Assembly: GCA_963978545.1 (NCBI GenBank)
Contig: OZ021721.1
Coordinates: 97,513,918 to 97,577,917 of the forward strand
Reading direction: 5' to 3'
Source of the DNA: Linyphia triangularis
Lineage: Eukaryota > Arthropoda > Arachnida > Araneae > Linyphiidae
Length of the DNA: 64,000 nt
Under the pieces are notes generated by a model. The model was given only the letters and a program-made list of their open reading frames with translations, made no database searches and had not been told where the DNA came from. Numbering within the stretch: the first letter of the stretch is position 1; every line of letters starts with the position of its first letter. The translations under genes and the position numbers were made by a program. This document shows positions 12,121 through 24,067 of the stretch, one piece after another.

Positions 12121-13139
12121 TCTAAGAAGGTGCACTCTGCAATATACACGAAGAAAAACTACTAAAACAAAAAGTATCATTTAAACAAAATTTTAAAAAA
12201 TTAATTTCTTAATTTTGACTAGATGAATTTTTAATATTAGTCCAAAAATCTCATACATATAATAATTGTTTTTTTATTTTAATTTATTCACAATAATGCT
12301 CTAAGCAAATTAGTTTGGTATTTTAAAATTATCATTGGATTTTCTTTTTTAAATCCATTAATAAAAATGTAATTTTTTTTTTTTAAAAATGGAATTTTAT
12401 TAAATACCTAAAATTAATAATTTCTGAAGATGAATGAAAGAAAAATAAAAAATTACGTAGAAAATTATTAAATTAAAAACAAAGTTTCCAGCAATAGTTG
12501 TTAACAACCAAAACCATGTTGCTAATTAGTGAATACTACAAATTATTCCGGAGACAGAAACGATATTTTGATGCCATTCAAATATTTAATATAGATTTCA
12601 ACAATAAAATATGTATGTATATTTTTTAAGTAATCTTTTTAAACTGCACCCCCCCCCTTTCATCGTAATGCAAGAATTAAATAGGAACGTCACTTGTGCC
12701 GATCAAAAGCAAATCCTTCTGAAAACGCAAAACCTTCATCTCACCATAAAAGTGTGCTGCAACTGTATATTGAAAATAAATATAGAAACTGTTTTTAGGC
12801 TGATCTCTTCCTGCCCCATAGACTACAGGAAAATTGTAGAATTTTATTAGATCGATAAAATAATTCTTGAAGACTAATTAAAGCCAAATGTATTATTACC
12901 TGCCGAAATATTACTGCTCTAAAATATTTTTATCAAATATAGCAACAACGATTGGGATTCATAGTTTGAAAGAAATAAAATTCTTTTCTCTATTAATAAG
13001 TACGATTTTATTTTTTAAACTGGTGGCGTCACCTGTTGAGGAAAACTGAAGTTTTCAGTTTCTTTCGAATTTCACACTTTGAATTGTTATGTAATGTTCT
13101 CTTATCATTGTAGTTGTATCTGGATAGTATTTTTATATA
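12121..13139. other. very AT-rich non-coding stretch
   Basis: Homopolymer-rich with no gene supported. A C9 run near 12650 lies in a short frame without homology. Confidence 0.4.
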
Positions 13140-13644
13140 CAAGGTGTGACAAAAAGGACTGACACATTTGAAAATGAATTAAAAAAAAAAAAAAGACAAA
13201 AGACGGATGACGAGAGAAATGTTCTGCTGCTACATTCTACTTGAGCAACTACGGAATTTTATCCATTAATTTCCAAAAATAGACAAAAGAAGGCGCTGTT
13301 GAATGAAAATTAAAAACCAAAACGGTCTGAACAGTGAACATGCGGCAAAAACTACAATTTCAATTACGCTTTAACTACTTTCAATTGCGCCATATTATTG
13401 CTGGAAATGATGGTAATTTTGGAAACATCGTTTTGCAGTTTGTGCAACAAATGCAAACCGTTTTATTTATCTTTAAAGGTTTTTTATTCAACAGCGCCAT
13501 CTGATGGCAGGCTTCATAAATATTTTTTAATAGATGAGATAAAATACTATAGTTTCCCAAGTAGAATGCAGCATTTCTCTTCTTTTTTTTAATTTTAGTT
13601 TATTGATTTTTCAAATGTGTTGGCTCTTTTTGGGAGTCACAGTG
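13140..13644. mobile_element. Tc1/mariner-like MITE, 505 bp
   Basis: Inverted ends of roughly 130 bp: CAAGGTGTGACAAAAAGGAC at 13140 and, inverted, CACTGTGACTCCCAAAAAGA ending at 13644. They share ACACATTTGAAAA and AATGCTGCATTCTACTTG-type segments. TA lies on both sides (13138-13139, 13645-13646). No transposase remains. Confidence 0.75.
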
Positions 13645-13646
13645 TA

Positions 13647-14880
13647 TTTTCAAGCTGTAATTGGACAGATAATGTTAGTCGAGAAATTTTGCATAAGGTC
13701 TATAATCGACAAGTGGGGGGGTGGGAGGGGAGTTGAAGTACGATCACAACCGCCTAAATTTTTGGAACTGTAAAAACATTTTTTATTTAGTTTGCTTGTT
13801 GAACATTTCTTGAGTTTAAATCAATCGAAAGTTTTATAAAAAATTTTGTATAACAAAGTCGTTCTTACTTTCTCATTCATCAGATGTAAAAATTATGGAA
13901 TCATCCAATAAATCTAACGCAAATTTCTTTACCCATTTCGGTCTCGCACTCCAATTCAAAAAGTGTAAGAATGATATCTGTTCATCAGTTAATCTGTCAC
14001 ACTAGAAATTGTACCTTCTACAAGTCAGAAATTACTGAATCCATTTTAATGAAATTAAAAAGTTTTTACTTGGAGGTCAATTGGGTTTTAATGAAAACTC
14101 AAGTTTGTGCAAGGGTCTGGAAACTCCAAAATTAAGATTTCAATCCTTTTAACATGGTGCCAATAATAAATAGTGACACGACAATTATTGGCAAAAAAAA
14201 AAAAATTAAGGTTTAATTTCCTTTTCTGAGGCCAAAAATATATTTATTTCTAATAAACTTACTTAAAATTATTTATTTGATTTTAGTTTTAACACTATTT
14301 AGTGATAAATTTATACAAAGATTAGACCGTCTATCTTTAATACGAGGTCAAAGTTTTAGCTAGTGAAGACCTTAGCATTTGGAAACGTGTAGCTCCGCCC
14401 CCTGCTTGCTAACCCCCTCATTAATAAAACGCAAAATAAATATTGGTACACGAGCAGTAACAAACCCTAATTGCGACTTTTTGCTTGGCGACAACAAGAA
14501 AGCGCTAAGCACAATAAAAATCAAATTTTTAATTTTAACAAACACACATTTAATTTAACGCTCAGAAAATAAGAAAATTATTGGTGTTACAGTGTGCCAA
14601 CAAAAATTTATACACTTTTGTACACACACAAAAAATATATAAAGATTGTTTGTCTAAAATTCCTGGTAATAACAAATTCTTCCTTTTTTCAATTTCGACA
14701 ACCGAAACTGTCACCAAAATGCAACTTAAGTGGTAATTATGAATAACAGTGATCTACTCTATCATCCACAAACTAAGCGATTTCTACTATCATCGCCTTA
14801 AAATTGATATTGACAAAAACGGGTGAATCTAGAGATACAATTTAAATAGCTTTATAACAACTTATGTCAATTCCCGTTAC
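13647..14880. other. non-coding, nothing recognised
   Basis: AT-rich unique-looking sequence, with no supported gene or repeat pair. Confidence 0.35.
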
Positions 14881-15150
14881 AACAAATAATTCCCTTCTTA
14901 TTTAGACTGATTTAAGTAATAATGAAAATTATAATTTTTTAATTATTTGGAAAAATTTATCAAATATCAATTGTAATTTTATTAAGATAAAAAAAAACTC
15001 AATATATTTTTTTGAATTTTCAGAAATGTTTTATTTTATTGAATATATAGCTATTAAAGATTGGCATATTCAGTATAAATCTGCAGTCTGTGAAAAGCTG
15101 CAACACAAGTCATATGGGTTTCTAACAGTTAGTGGTGAATGCTGTACTAA
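14880..15150 (+). repeat. hAT-family 3' end fragment
   Basis: Matches 51230-51500: CAAATATCAATTGTAATTTT, then GCTGCAACACAAGTCATA and CTAACAGTTAGTGGTGAATG correspond to GCTCCAACATAAGTCATA and CTAACAGTTAGTGGCGAATG. It is a 3' fragment of the element described at 50816. Confidence 0.7.
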
Positions 15151-15179
15151 ATTGTAGGTTTTATATTTCACATTGCAAA

Positions 15180-15258
15180 TTTGAATAATTTTTACAAGAA
15201 TCTTTATTTGAATAATTTTTACAAGAATCTTTATTTGAATAATTTTTACATGTTTGAC
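15180..15258. repeat. 27-bp tandem repeat, about 2.7 copies
   Basis: TTGAATAATTTTTACAAGAA plus TCTTTAT is repeated at 27-base spacing. It produces a spurious repetitive reading frame (NNFYKNLYL). Confidence 0.9.
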
Positions 15259-15262
15259 AAGC

Positions 15263-16152
15263 TTCTACTTCCTATAAACTGTTTTGGAACAATCACATCT
15301 TCCAATGCTGTATTGTATGCACTTTTGTGTAATTTTTTTATAATTATACATATAATTGAAAAAATAAACAATATTGGGGCTTTCAATATTATCTCTGTAT
15401 ATTGAGATCTGACCCTTTTTAAAGAAGGTAAACTAGTATTAGCTCATAAACTAAACTTGTTCCATTCTCTTTTTGCAAAGTACAAGGAAATATAGGCCAC
15501 CTATGGATTTTTAGTTTCCAAGGTACAGGTTAATAGTTTTTTTAACAGATTTGCTTAACACTTTGTTTTTGCACACTGCATGAGAGTTCTGTTCTTTCCC
15601 AATAATTTGAATCCCAGAACAACTGTATATGAAGAAATATTGAGCCTGGGGAACCTGAAAACGCTTCATTGTGGGATGTAATGCCACATTGTCAGATGCC
15701 ACCAAATACTGACAACTGTTATTAATAATGTGTTCAAATCTCATGTTTCCTTTTTTTGTTCAATGAAAAAATATTGAAAAAAATTTATACACTTAAATTT
15801 TCTTTTAAGAAAATAGTTGTTTAAAGTGCCAGTTAGTATGTTTCATTGCCCCCCCACTGCTGGGTTCTGGGATGGTTATGGGGGGTTGGAGTAGATGCAA
15901 TGGGATAATGGCACATCCACTCAAGCAAACTTGGACTTTGCCCAAGCACAATTTAAAATGAAAGCGAACATATTTAAATGAGATAATGGAACATATTGAA
16001 ATATTTGGCATTTAAGAAAATAGTATATTTGTACATTTGTAAACAAACTTTAAAGTATTTTTAAATATTTTAATCTGTATTTCATCAATTTTAAACTAAA
16101 TTCAGAGCATAATTATAAAATAATACAAGTTGTATTATGATAAGGATCTTAC
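15263..16152. other. presumed cnc intron, nothing recognised
   Basis: Lies just downstream of the last cnc exon seen. Minus-strand frames at 15511-15744 and 15805-16011 lack splice context and CNC similarity. Confidence 0.4.
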
Positions 16153-16487
16153 CACTGAGTTGATTCCATCATCTTCATCCAAAGGTCCGTATACATCAAG
16201 CTCCTTAAAATCTAGACTTTCTATTTGTGATAAATAATCTGAATCTGCAGAAATATCGTCTAAGAGCAACTGTGATAATTGATTTGGAGAAAATACTTCT
16301 GAAAGGTCACAGAAGTCATCACAAACTTCAGAGTCAAAAGGCAAATAAGAATCCTGAGAGAGAGGACTTAAAGTTTCATTTTCTTTTAGTATGTCACTTT
16401 CCAGGTATTTAGAATCATTTTTAATTAGGTTATCATTAAAAATGGCTCCCTCATTGAGACCTGAAAATTCTGCAATGACATATTCTC
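16153..16487 (-). CDS. cnc: cnc exon completing ETGE, acidic activation region (335 nt)
   Basis: Acceptor TTTTCTTTTAG|GAGAATATG and donor CTCAGTG|GTAAGATCC, entering in phase 1 and leaving in phase 0. The first codons complete DSETGEYVIAEFSG; residues 89-92 (short form) are the high-affinity ETGE Keap1 motif. The remainder is serine- and acid-rich with clustered hydrophobics (VCDDFCDLSEVF, LSQLLLDDISAD, FKELDVYGPLDEDDG), as expected of a Neh4/Neh5-type transactivation region. An apparent longer reading frame at 16135-16530 runs into intron on both sides and its first methionine is intronic. The next exon, in phase 0, was not found in the window. Confidence 0.92.
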
Positions 16488-17529
16488 CTAAAAGAAAATA
16501 AAGATAAAAAACTATTAAAAATTTTTCCATTATATATAAAAAAAAAACCTAGCAATAATATTTGTCTTGATACCAAGAGACACAAGAAACTATAACCTAC
16601 AGATCTTCTAATATGTATTGTGTGCCCAGTATTGCCAAAGTAAACTTGGAAATGTGCTTTTTTATTATGTTATCAATCAAATATAAAAATATTCCTTGAT
16701 GAAAATTATGAATATTTTATAATAGCCAAGAAAAGCTACAATATAACCATAAATTAATCTCTTATGTACATTTCAGTAAAATTTGATATTTTTGATTTGT
16801 TGAAAATGGGTCAAATCTGAACATATTGATACATTAATGTAAAACTATATATTTCCAACATTAACCCCTTCAGTCTCAAATTGAATTAAGGTAGCAAAAA
16901 AAAATTTTTTTTTTTGTTAAAACAAATAAATCTAAGTTAATAAAATAATTTACTTACTGAAAAAGTTAATTTAATAAATATAGTGTATTGACTTTTTTGA
17001 TTTACTCTATACGCTTTAAAACATTATACCCTAAGTTTCAAAATGATAAGTCAATTACACTAATCAAATGACCACACATCACTGTAAAATAAAATAGATC
17101 AAACTTTTTTTGCAATCATTTTTCCTAAAAATATATTTTAATAAAGAAAATAATTTAATAAGTAATAAAGTAATACACAGAAGTACTTTTTATAATTTTA
17201 GTATGTTTCAATATAATAAGTCCACATTTACATTACTCAATGCTGATAGATTTAAATAGCTTGAATTATGTGTTTTAATTGCCTTGAGAATTGACAACAA
17301 ATTTTGCCACTTATAGATAGTTTATGCATTGCTCATAATTAACTAAAGAAATGAGTTGCAATCTATGTCTTTCACTGATAGAGTAGAATAAAATATTTGC
17401 ATTTAAGGAATGTCGAAAACCATCATAAAAATTGGTAGACTTTTAAATAGGTCCAATAACATTATAAATAACTTTTTGCGGTTTATCTAAGCTTACGCTC
17501 AAACAAAATCATCTAAATGAACATGAAAA

Positions 17530-18165
17530 ATGACAGCACAGCAGAAAAGAATACTTGTTAAATTGCTAAAATCTGGTAATACAAGCTTATCTACCAGATT
17601 AACTCTGCAGCAAAACTCTCCAATATCCATATCTGCAGCATTAAGAGCTTTAAAAAGATTCAACATGAAGTACAAGTAGAGAAAATAAACTCCAAAACTG
17701 ACAACAGAATTAAAAAAACAGCTTGAAATTTACACGGGAAGCTATGACTTATACTAATGATTAGTGTTGAGCAATCTTTAGTGACAAAAAAAATTAATTT
17801 GGAAGTGCCAGAGAGTTACCAGTTTTGTTGGCATGATCTTTACAATGAAAAGAAGATGTTCTCATAAAGAAAAACTGACGGTTTTGTTATGGTGTGGACT
17901 AGCTTTGCAAAAAGAACTTCAACAATAATACTTGATTATCCATTCATCGGCACCATCTAACATTGGCAATGATTTTTTTATGTTTTAGCAGGAGATAGCA
18001 CTGGTTCATGCAACAAACTCTACTTTACTACTTTTGAATGGTTGTTGGACAACAGTATTCATATTATTAACAGACCACTTTACTGTTCGCACCAAAATCT
18101 GGTGGAAAATATGTGGGGCATGGTTGCAAGAGTAGTGATAAGTAGAAGTGACATTTTCCCAAAAA
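17530..18165 (+). pseudogene. decayed Tc1-like transposase in cnc intron
   Basis: Successive frames, broken by stops and indels, give the C-terminal half of a Tc1-type DDE transposase: VMVWTSFAK (family: VMVWAGIS), then FEWLLDNSIHI and LVENMWGMVARVVISR (family: NPIENLWGVLVRRVY). The N-terminal part (QQKRILVKLLKSGNTSLSTR) resembles the first HTH. The DDE catalytic array is not intact and inverted ends were not found, so it is dead. It lies opposite to cnc transcription. Confidence 0.7.
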
Positions 18166-18529
18166 TAGAAATTGTATATTGATATTTTAATTAATTATTT
18201 GTTTTTACAGGGTTTACTGCATTGATATTATTTTTTTATGCTATTGTAAGAAATCTGACAGCTACTTTTTTTTATGTTTTAGCGATTGGCAACGCACACA
18301 ACTTTTGGTTTTAGTTTCAAATTCTAAATGAGGCCATGAGGAAAAATTGATGAAGAATGACATGAGAAGTTAGAAATTTATTTAATAATATCAGATCATT
18401 TATTTTTTCATCTCATTAAAAAATCCACTAAATAATCTTGTATATATTTCCAAGAGAGTATTTTCTTGTGACAATATCAACTGTGACTTTACACAAAATC
18501 AAAATTGATAAACTATATACTAATTTAGA

Positions 18530-18830
18530 GGTTAAGGCTCCCACTTCTGATAAATAGTAAATTTAAAATTGTGCAATGTGTTATTTGTTTGACAATCGAA
18601 GTTAAAAAAATCTGCAACAGCCTAAAAACTTAGGAAGTTAAGACAGCAAATGATAGTACTTAACTATAGAAAGAAAATCATGATTTAAGCACTTCAAAGA
18701 ATCTTATACCACTCAGTAATAGAATACAATAACTAACTCTGATGAATTTCAGAAAAAAGCAGTTTCTCTAAGCAATCTTAAATGAGCATGCTATACACAG
18801 ACCCACTAGTTAATTTAAATAATTGATGGG
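18530..18830. repeat. dispersed repeat family R2, copy 1
   Basis: GTGTTATTTGTTTGA, then AATACAATAACTAACTCTGATGAA and TCTCTAAGCAATC recur at about 20075-20200 and in 49800-50115. Only the distal half is present in the copy at 20 kb. No terminal structure or coding capacity was identified. Confidence 0.65.
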
Positions 18831-19677
18831 AAATATCTCAATAATTTTGGTGATCCAGATTTTTAAGGCAATCTGGAAGAAGACAAAGTTGGAACATAAG
18901 CTGGCACTCCAAACTCCATACAGATATATCAGATGACCTCTTTTTTTAATCAATACACCTTAGATTGGATTTATACGCCTTTTTTGGATCAATACGCCAA
19001 CAATTTTATCAAGTTGAAACCCAGTACAGAAACAGTGGAATTGTGTTGGAGGAGACTAATTTCAATTATTTGGTTTTGCAGTTGTAACTGAAATATCTTT
19101 AAGACTATGGACGTCACTAAGTATGATCAAAAAGGTGCACTTGCTTTTGAAAATTTTTAAAAATTAGAAAAAAGATGAAAAATTGCTGGAAAAAGAACCT
19201 TTGTGCTGTGCTATAAATGTTCATAATTATCAATATGAAGAGAAAATTAGTGTATAAATATTAACATTTCATTAGGAAATTTAATTTATATTTTAAAAAA
19301 AAATATCAAGGTTTCAACACAAATTTTAGCTGCTTGCATCTATCTCTCTGTTTGGGATTTTGCAACCCCTATCTCAGAAAAAATCTTACAGGTGCCTACA
19401 GTTTATAACATATGGACATTGTAACAAAAGAGTCTAACACAAAGTATTCAAAATAAATAATAAGGTTGTTGAACATGTTTAAAGAAATTAAAATCAAGTT
19501 TAATAGAATAACATGAAACCCAACTAAGTTTATTACAAAAACTGGAATCTGTGGCAATGTACAATGTTTCAGAAAATCTAATCTATGAGGAATATTATAC
19601 TTGTCAGTAATCAAGTATTACTCAATTACATATTGGGTTATTTGTTAGAAAATCAAAGTTAATTTTTTTTTCATTTT

Positions 19678-19815
19678 GGCACTCTATGAGAGATGACTTT
19701 GTAGAAGGTACTCTATGACAAAGTACCCTGCATAGAGTGTACTCTATGTAAAGGGTATTTTGGTACTCTATGAGAGGGGAATCTTTGTTGAGGGTACTCT
19801 ATGTACAGGATGTAT
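19678..19815. repeat. cluster of interspersed TACTCTATG motifs
   Basis: TACTCTATG occurs five times, four of them as GGTACTCTATG or GTACTCTATG variants, plus one GCACTCTATG and an inverted CATAGAGTG, within 140 bases. Spacers are variable and G-rich. It looks like a decayed short tandem repeat. Confidence 0.7.
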
Positions 19816-20039
19816 CGACTTGACCCAGCATTGAAAACCGCTTTTCCCGTTAAACTTTAGACTACAATAAATGTATTACTGTTTTAATGACCTATTTATT
19901 CACTAAAATTAATTCCCTTCATTATTTGTTGATAAATGAAACTTAAATGTTAAAATATTTCTAATAGATTCTTTTGATGGATATACAAGATACGGCTTAT
20001 CACCTGACTTACCAGTTAAACAAACCATGTCATGCTGAG

Positions 20040-20200
20040 TTTTACTTTTCAAATCGAGTTACATTATATCTTTCAGCAATAAAATACAATATCTAACTCT
20101 GATGAACTTAAAAAAAAAATTAATTCCTCTAAGCAATCAAAAAGTAAAGACTGCACATGAGTCCACTAGTTAATCTTCTTATTTATAATAGGACTTAAGT
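20040..20200. repeat. dispersed repeat family R2, copy 2 (partial)
   Basis: AGCAATAAAATACAATATCT, AACTCTGATGAACTT and CTCTAAGCAATCA match copies at 18.7 and 50.0 kb. Confidence 0.6.
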
Positions 20201-20416
20201 AATAATATTGTGGACCTATCATTTCAAAACCCATTGAATATCCAATAAATTAAAGGAAAGCATAAATTTAATGCAAACTACCATATGAATAGAATGTGAA
20301 GATTTACTCGTATTAGATTCTGTGCAATACGCTAATTTTTTTAATACTTTGTCATTACAACTGTTTATTTACAACTTGCATTTTTGCCCATCTGTATTAC
20401 TAAGTAAAGAAAATAC

Positions 20417-20510
20417 CTGTTTCAGAATCAATAGTATAATTAAGGCCTGCAGGAATTTCAGGGACATGTGCTGCCTCTTCTTCAGGTATTTCCAAATCAT
20501 CATAAGAGTC
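20417..20510 (-). CDS. cnc: cnc exon linking Neh2 helix to ETGE motif (94 nt)
   Basis: Acceptor TTTCTGCAG|GACTC and donor GAAACAG|GTATTTTC. It encodes 31 residues plus one base. They are acidic at first (DSYDDLEIPEEEAAH) and end IDSET. The final G begins the glycine codon of ETGE, completed by GA of the next exon. The exon enters in phase 0 and leaves in phase 1, so skipping it would shift the frame. It sits between two introns of about 3.6 and 3.9 kb. Confidence 0.92.
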
Positions 20511-21296
20511 CTGCAGAAATATTATTCATATAAAGTACAAAACTATATCATAAACTAACATAGAAAACTGAATTCTCGCTTATAAAATGAATAAAAATGT
20601 TAAAAATAATAACACTGAAAAGTCGTTTTGTTTTTGTAATTGCAATATTATAGAATTTAATTGAATCATTTAGAAAACTTGAAGTGTAAGTATTCACACG
20701 CATATGTTAGCACTGTGTATGCAAGTACTCACATATGACAAGTTGTTTTCTTTTTTGCATTTAACTAGGACAGCAGCGGTTGAACAACTTGTTTTCAGCT
20801 CAGAAAGTCAGAGAAGGGATTTCAACAACATAGCCTTGATGAGCACAAGCAGGAATTTAATAGAAAGCTCATCTTTCAAACACAGCTATTTATGATTAGC
20901 TTAAATAAAAAAAAATATATGTTTAAATTTATTTCTTTGAATTTCAAATATTCTGATAAATGAAAATAAATCCCCCAGTATATTTAAAACATATATTTAT
21001 AACACCTTTTTAAAATTTTCTAACTTTAAGTTTGGACATTTAGGTAAAAAGAGAGGTATTTTTTAATGGTTAATTAGATGCTTTTGAGATAAAATTCATA
21101 AAAGCCCATTGGCACCAAACATAATGTAACAAAAAAAATTATAAGTTTGTAAAATTTTAAGAAACTTGACTTTGTAAATTTGAACTGAATCATCTAATCA
21201 CTTCCATGTTAGTCTACTTTTAATGTTTCATATGGACAGATAAGGAGGCAGACATTGAGGTGATTCTAGAGTTATGTTTCTTTTCTTTGGAATAAA

Positions 21297-21800
21297 TCAT
21301 ACACAACATAAAAAAGGCACTAAATAATATCTGGAAAACGAAGTACAACTCCAATTCAAAACATTATAATAATGAAAAATAAAGCACACAGTGGCTTTAG
21401 TTGCTAAAAAGTATGTCAGTCCAGTCCTGTAGATCCTATTGCAATCGGTCTTTGCACCATTACACTCTGGCCTTTTTTTGCTTACAAATAATAGTAGCTT
21501 TGTCTTGGCCACACGAGATTGAAAATCCAGTTCTTGGAGTCGCTGCAGAACTGTAGATCTTGAGACATCCACTCCTTGTTCTCGCCATTTTCTACTTATA
21601 AATATCAGGCTCCCGAGTCGGTTTTTAGTTACAATGTGTTTCAGCATTCTGTCTTGTCTTAGCATGGTTATTCATTTATGACTGTTATTTGCATGATTAT
21701 TTCTAAAATTTTTATCACTTTTTTAGCAATCATCTGTTAACTAAGTCCCTCATTGAGTAAAATCATAATTGCCTGTATGTCTTTCATGCGATCCATTTTT
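21297..21800 (-). pseudogene. decayed Tc1-like transposase N-terminal half in cnc intron
   Basis: Minus-strand frame 21297-21665 begins MLRQDRMLKHIVTKNR and continues WREQGVDVSRSTVLQRLQEL then RVAKTKLLLFVSKKR. This matches the second helix-turn-helix and linker of Tc1 transposases (VSTRTVRRRL..GLKAR.ARKKPLL). Further upstream ILLNEGLS..MIAKKV in another frame resembles the first HTH. The catalytic part is absent. It is transcribed in the same direction as cnc. Confidence 0.75.
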
Positions 21801-22471
21801 AATTCAAATAGACTTTCCCCAAACTGAATCCTTTGTACGCTTACTAGCTCTACAGTGGCACCATTTATGCAAATTTTATCATCAATGCTGACCAATCACA
21901 TAACTTTGCAGATGTTCTAACATTTTGAATCATCTCTGGGAATATTATAATTTTTTTAAACATTTCAATAATTTGTTATAAAATCTTTATTAATTTTACA
22001 GACACATGTAAACAATATGTCAGACATCAGCTTACTGTGAACACTTAATAATTTTGTCGTTTGTCCCTCATGTTTTTTTTTAAACGGATATCAAGCATTT
22101 TCTAAGGCATTTTATTTTCCGAAACAGTCAGCTTTTCAATATTAAAACATTTTTTGAAAAAGGTTGCAGTAAATCTATGTTATATATATATATATATATT
22201 ATTTAGGCTTTAAACAACAAGAAAAAATAGCAGAAGTGCAAAAAAAAATGTTTAAAAAATCCCTATGCTAAGTTAATAGAAATAGAGCTCATAATACGAC
22301 AATTTTTAAATGAAGTGATTTTAAAAAATGCTAATTAAAATATTAAAAAAATAAAATTTTCAAATTTAATTACAATAGTAGTGATGTACTGTTAAATTTA
22401 TATAAATTTTAATCATATTTTGAATAAATAACAAGCAACATTATCCTGTTTTGCTGTTGTGTTTTTTATAC

Positions 22472-23912
22472 GCCAGGACAATGACGAAATTGATGTAATT
22501 AGATGCTGATGCATTCTATTTTTAAAAAATTTAAGTTAATGTACATAGTATTTTCTAAAAGATTACTTTACTATGCATTTTATATACCAGTATATAATTT
22601 TTTTTTCTACACATTTAGTATTTTTTGTAGATGCCCGGAAAATGATGCGAATTAAACATAATTCTGATGGAAATGAACTTGAAAATCCCCTTAAAACAAA
22701 TTGTGACAACTGAGAATAATTATTCACACAGCTTACTAAAGACATAAGAGTTCTTGGAATTGGCAGAAAAAATAAAATGCAGCTGCCTTATGTAGTTAAA
22801 ATATTGAGTGTAGTGCAATAAGCCAGGATAATGAAGCTTTGTGCAGGGACACATTTTAGTAATTTTTTAAATAAATTTATTTAAAATTATTTTCCATTGT
22901 ATAAAACACTTCATTATAAATGCATTAAATTAAATGTTGTTGGAAAATTAGTTTTATTATTAACTTATTTAACATTTATTACAGCACAGATGGCTCTAGT
23001 GCCAGGATAATGACTTTTGGACGTTTGATATATTTTTAAATACATTTAAATAAGAAAAATTCAGTATGTTACTGATGAGAAAGTTAGGCTGGAACATGGA
23101 AAAGTTATTAAAAGGCAATTAATTCATTATTTTTGTATTTGTTTTTAAAGTGGTATAATGCTGTGAATTTTTTTTCCCTGTTCCTATTTCTTCCTGTTCC
23201 AGGTTGGTTGTATTCAGATTATCTGGCGCCGTCAGCAACACGAGGGCTATAATGCGCCGAAACATTCATCATTTGACAAGCCAACATACATTTACAAACA
23301 CCCATGCCTAACACGGGACTCGAACCCGCAACCTCGCGGTCTAGAAGCCAGCACGCTAACCACTATACCGTTTGGTCGGCTCCTGTTCCAGGAAAATGAC
23401 CCAATGGCTCTTTTGCTTATTCTAATATTTTGAATTGGAGTTGTACAAACAAATCATAAAAAAAAACCACTAATGCATGAAAACGTTATTAATTATCGCT
23501 TCAATATTTCTTAAAATTGCATGTTTAAAATATATTGTTTGTGTATCTAATTATGAAAAGAAAAGTGCAGACACTCATATAAATGGTTTTAGGTAGGAGA
23601 TTCCCAGGATTTTAATTTTAGTAAATTAAATTTTTGTATATTCAACTTATATTTCAAAGTAGTCAGAGATAGATGCAATCAACTTTCAACTGACAGCAAC
23701 TAAAGTGTATGTTTAAACCTTGGTATCTTTAAAACTAACAATGGATGATTTTTAATGAAGTGTTAATTAATAATTCTGCATTATTTTCTTCTTTAATGAA
23801 TAATTTAAAACCCATATTATATTTTTTATTTCCAATTTTACTTACTTTATTTTTAATTTTCCAACGCCATCAGTTTGCAAGTGCACTTCCTGACGGCACC
23901 CCGGAAAAATAA
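22472..23912. repeat. degenerate repeat of about 160-200 bp with a CCAGGATAATGA core
   Basis: GCCAGGACAATGAC (22472), GCCCGGAAAATGAT (22633), GCCAGGATAATGAA (22822), GCCAGGATAATGAC (23001) and TCCAGGAAAATGAC (23387) are spaced 161, 189, 179 and, after removing the SINE with one target duplication, 197. A weaker CCCCGGAAAAATAA lies at 23899. Sequence between cores is AT-rich and only loosely alike. It is either an ancient satellite-like array or spaced copies of a conserved short motif. Confidence 0.5.
23204..23380 (-). mobile_element. tRNA-derived SINE copy 3
   Basis: Same head, B box and body as the other copies. A 12-bp duplication TCCTGTTCCAGG lies at 23192-23203 and 23381-23392. It is inserted exactly in one CCAGGA core of the surrounding repeat. 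Confidence 0.94.
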
Positions 23913-24067
23913 TTTTTTTATAAGTTTGATTGATTTTCAATGTATTGAGCTTGTTGCATTTTCATGATGTGGTCTATACAGTGGCAAGAGTTTCATAAAT
24001 TTATTTAAGTTAATGTATGCATTATTCAAATACTACTACTGACATTTAAAAAAAAGAAAGCACATAC

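Larger units (their letters stand above)
16488..20416 (-). other. cnc intron between the two ETGE-forming exons
   Basis: 3.9 kb intron, donor GTATTTTC at 20416 and acceptor CTTTTAG at 16488. Contents: the dead Tc1-like copy, two copies of dispersed repeat R2 (18530-18830 and about 20040-20200) and the TACTCTATG cluster at 19678-19815. Confidence 0.85.
20511..24067 (-). other. cnc intron between Neh2 helix exon and ETGE exon
   Basis: 3.56 kb intron, donor GTATGTG at 24067 and acceptor CTGCAG at 20511. It holds the Tc1-like remnant, the degenerate approx. 180-bp repeat (22472-23900) and a SINE. Confidence 0.85.

Noticed and set aside
1..16152. CNC-bZIP and Neh6/Neh1 exons of cnc
   Set aside because: I looked for a basic region like RRRGKNKVAAQNCRKRK and for acidic/serine-rich exons with phase-0 acceptors on the minus strand and found none. 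They are assumed to be outside the window.
16135..16530. The 131-codon frame as a complete small secreted protein (hydrophobic start MEKFLIVFYLYFLLG)
   Set aside because: The hydrophobic start is intron sequence before a clear AG acceptor at 16488. The downstream part joins in frame to the exon ending DSET to make the ETGE motif.
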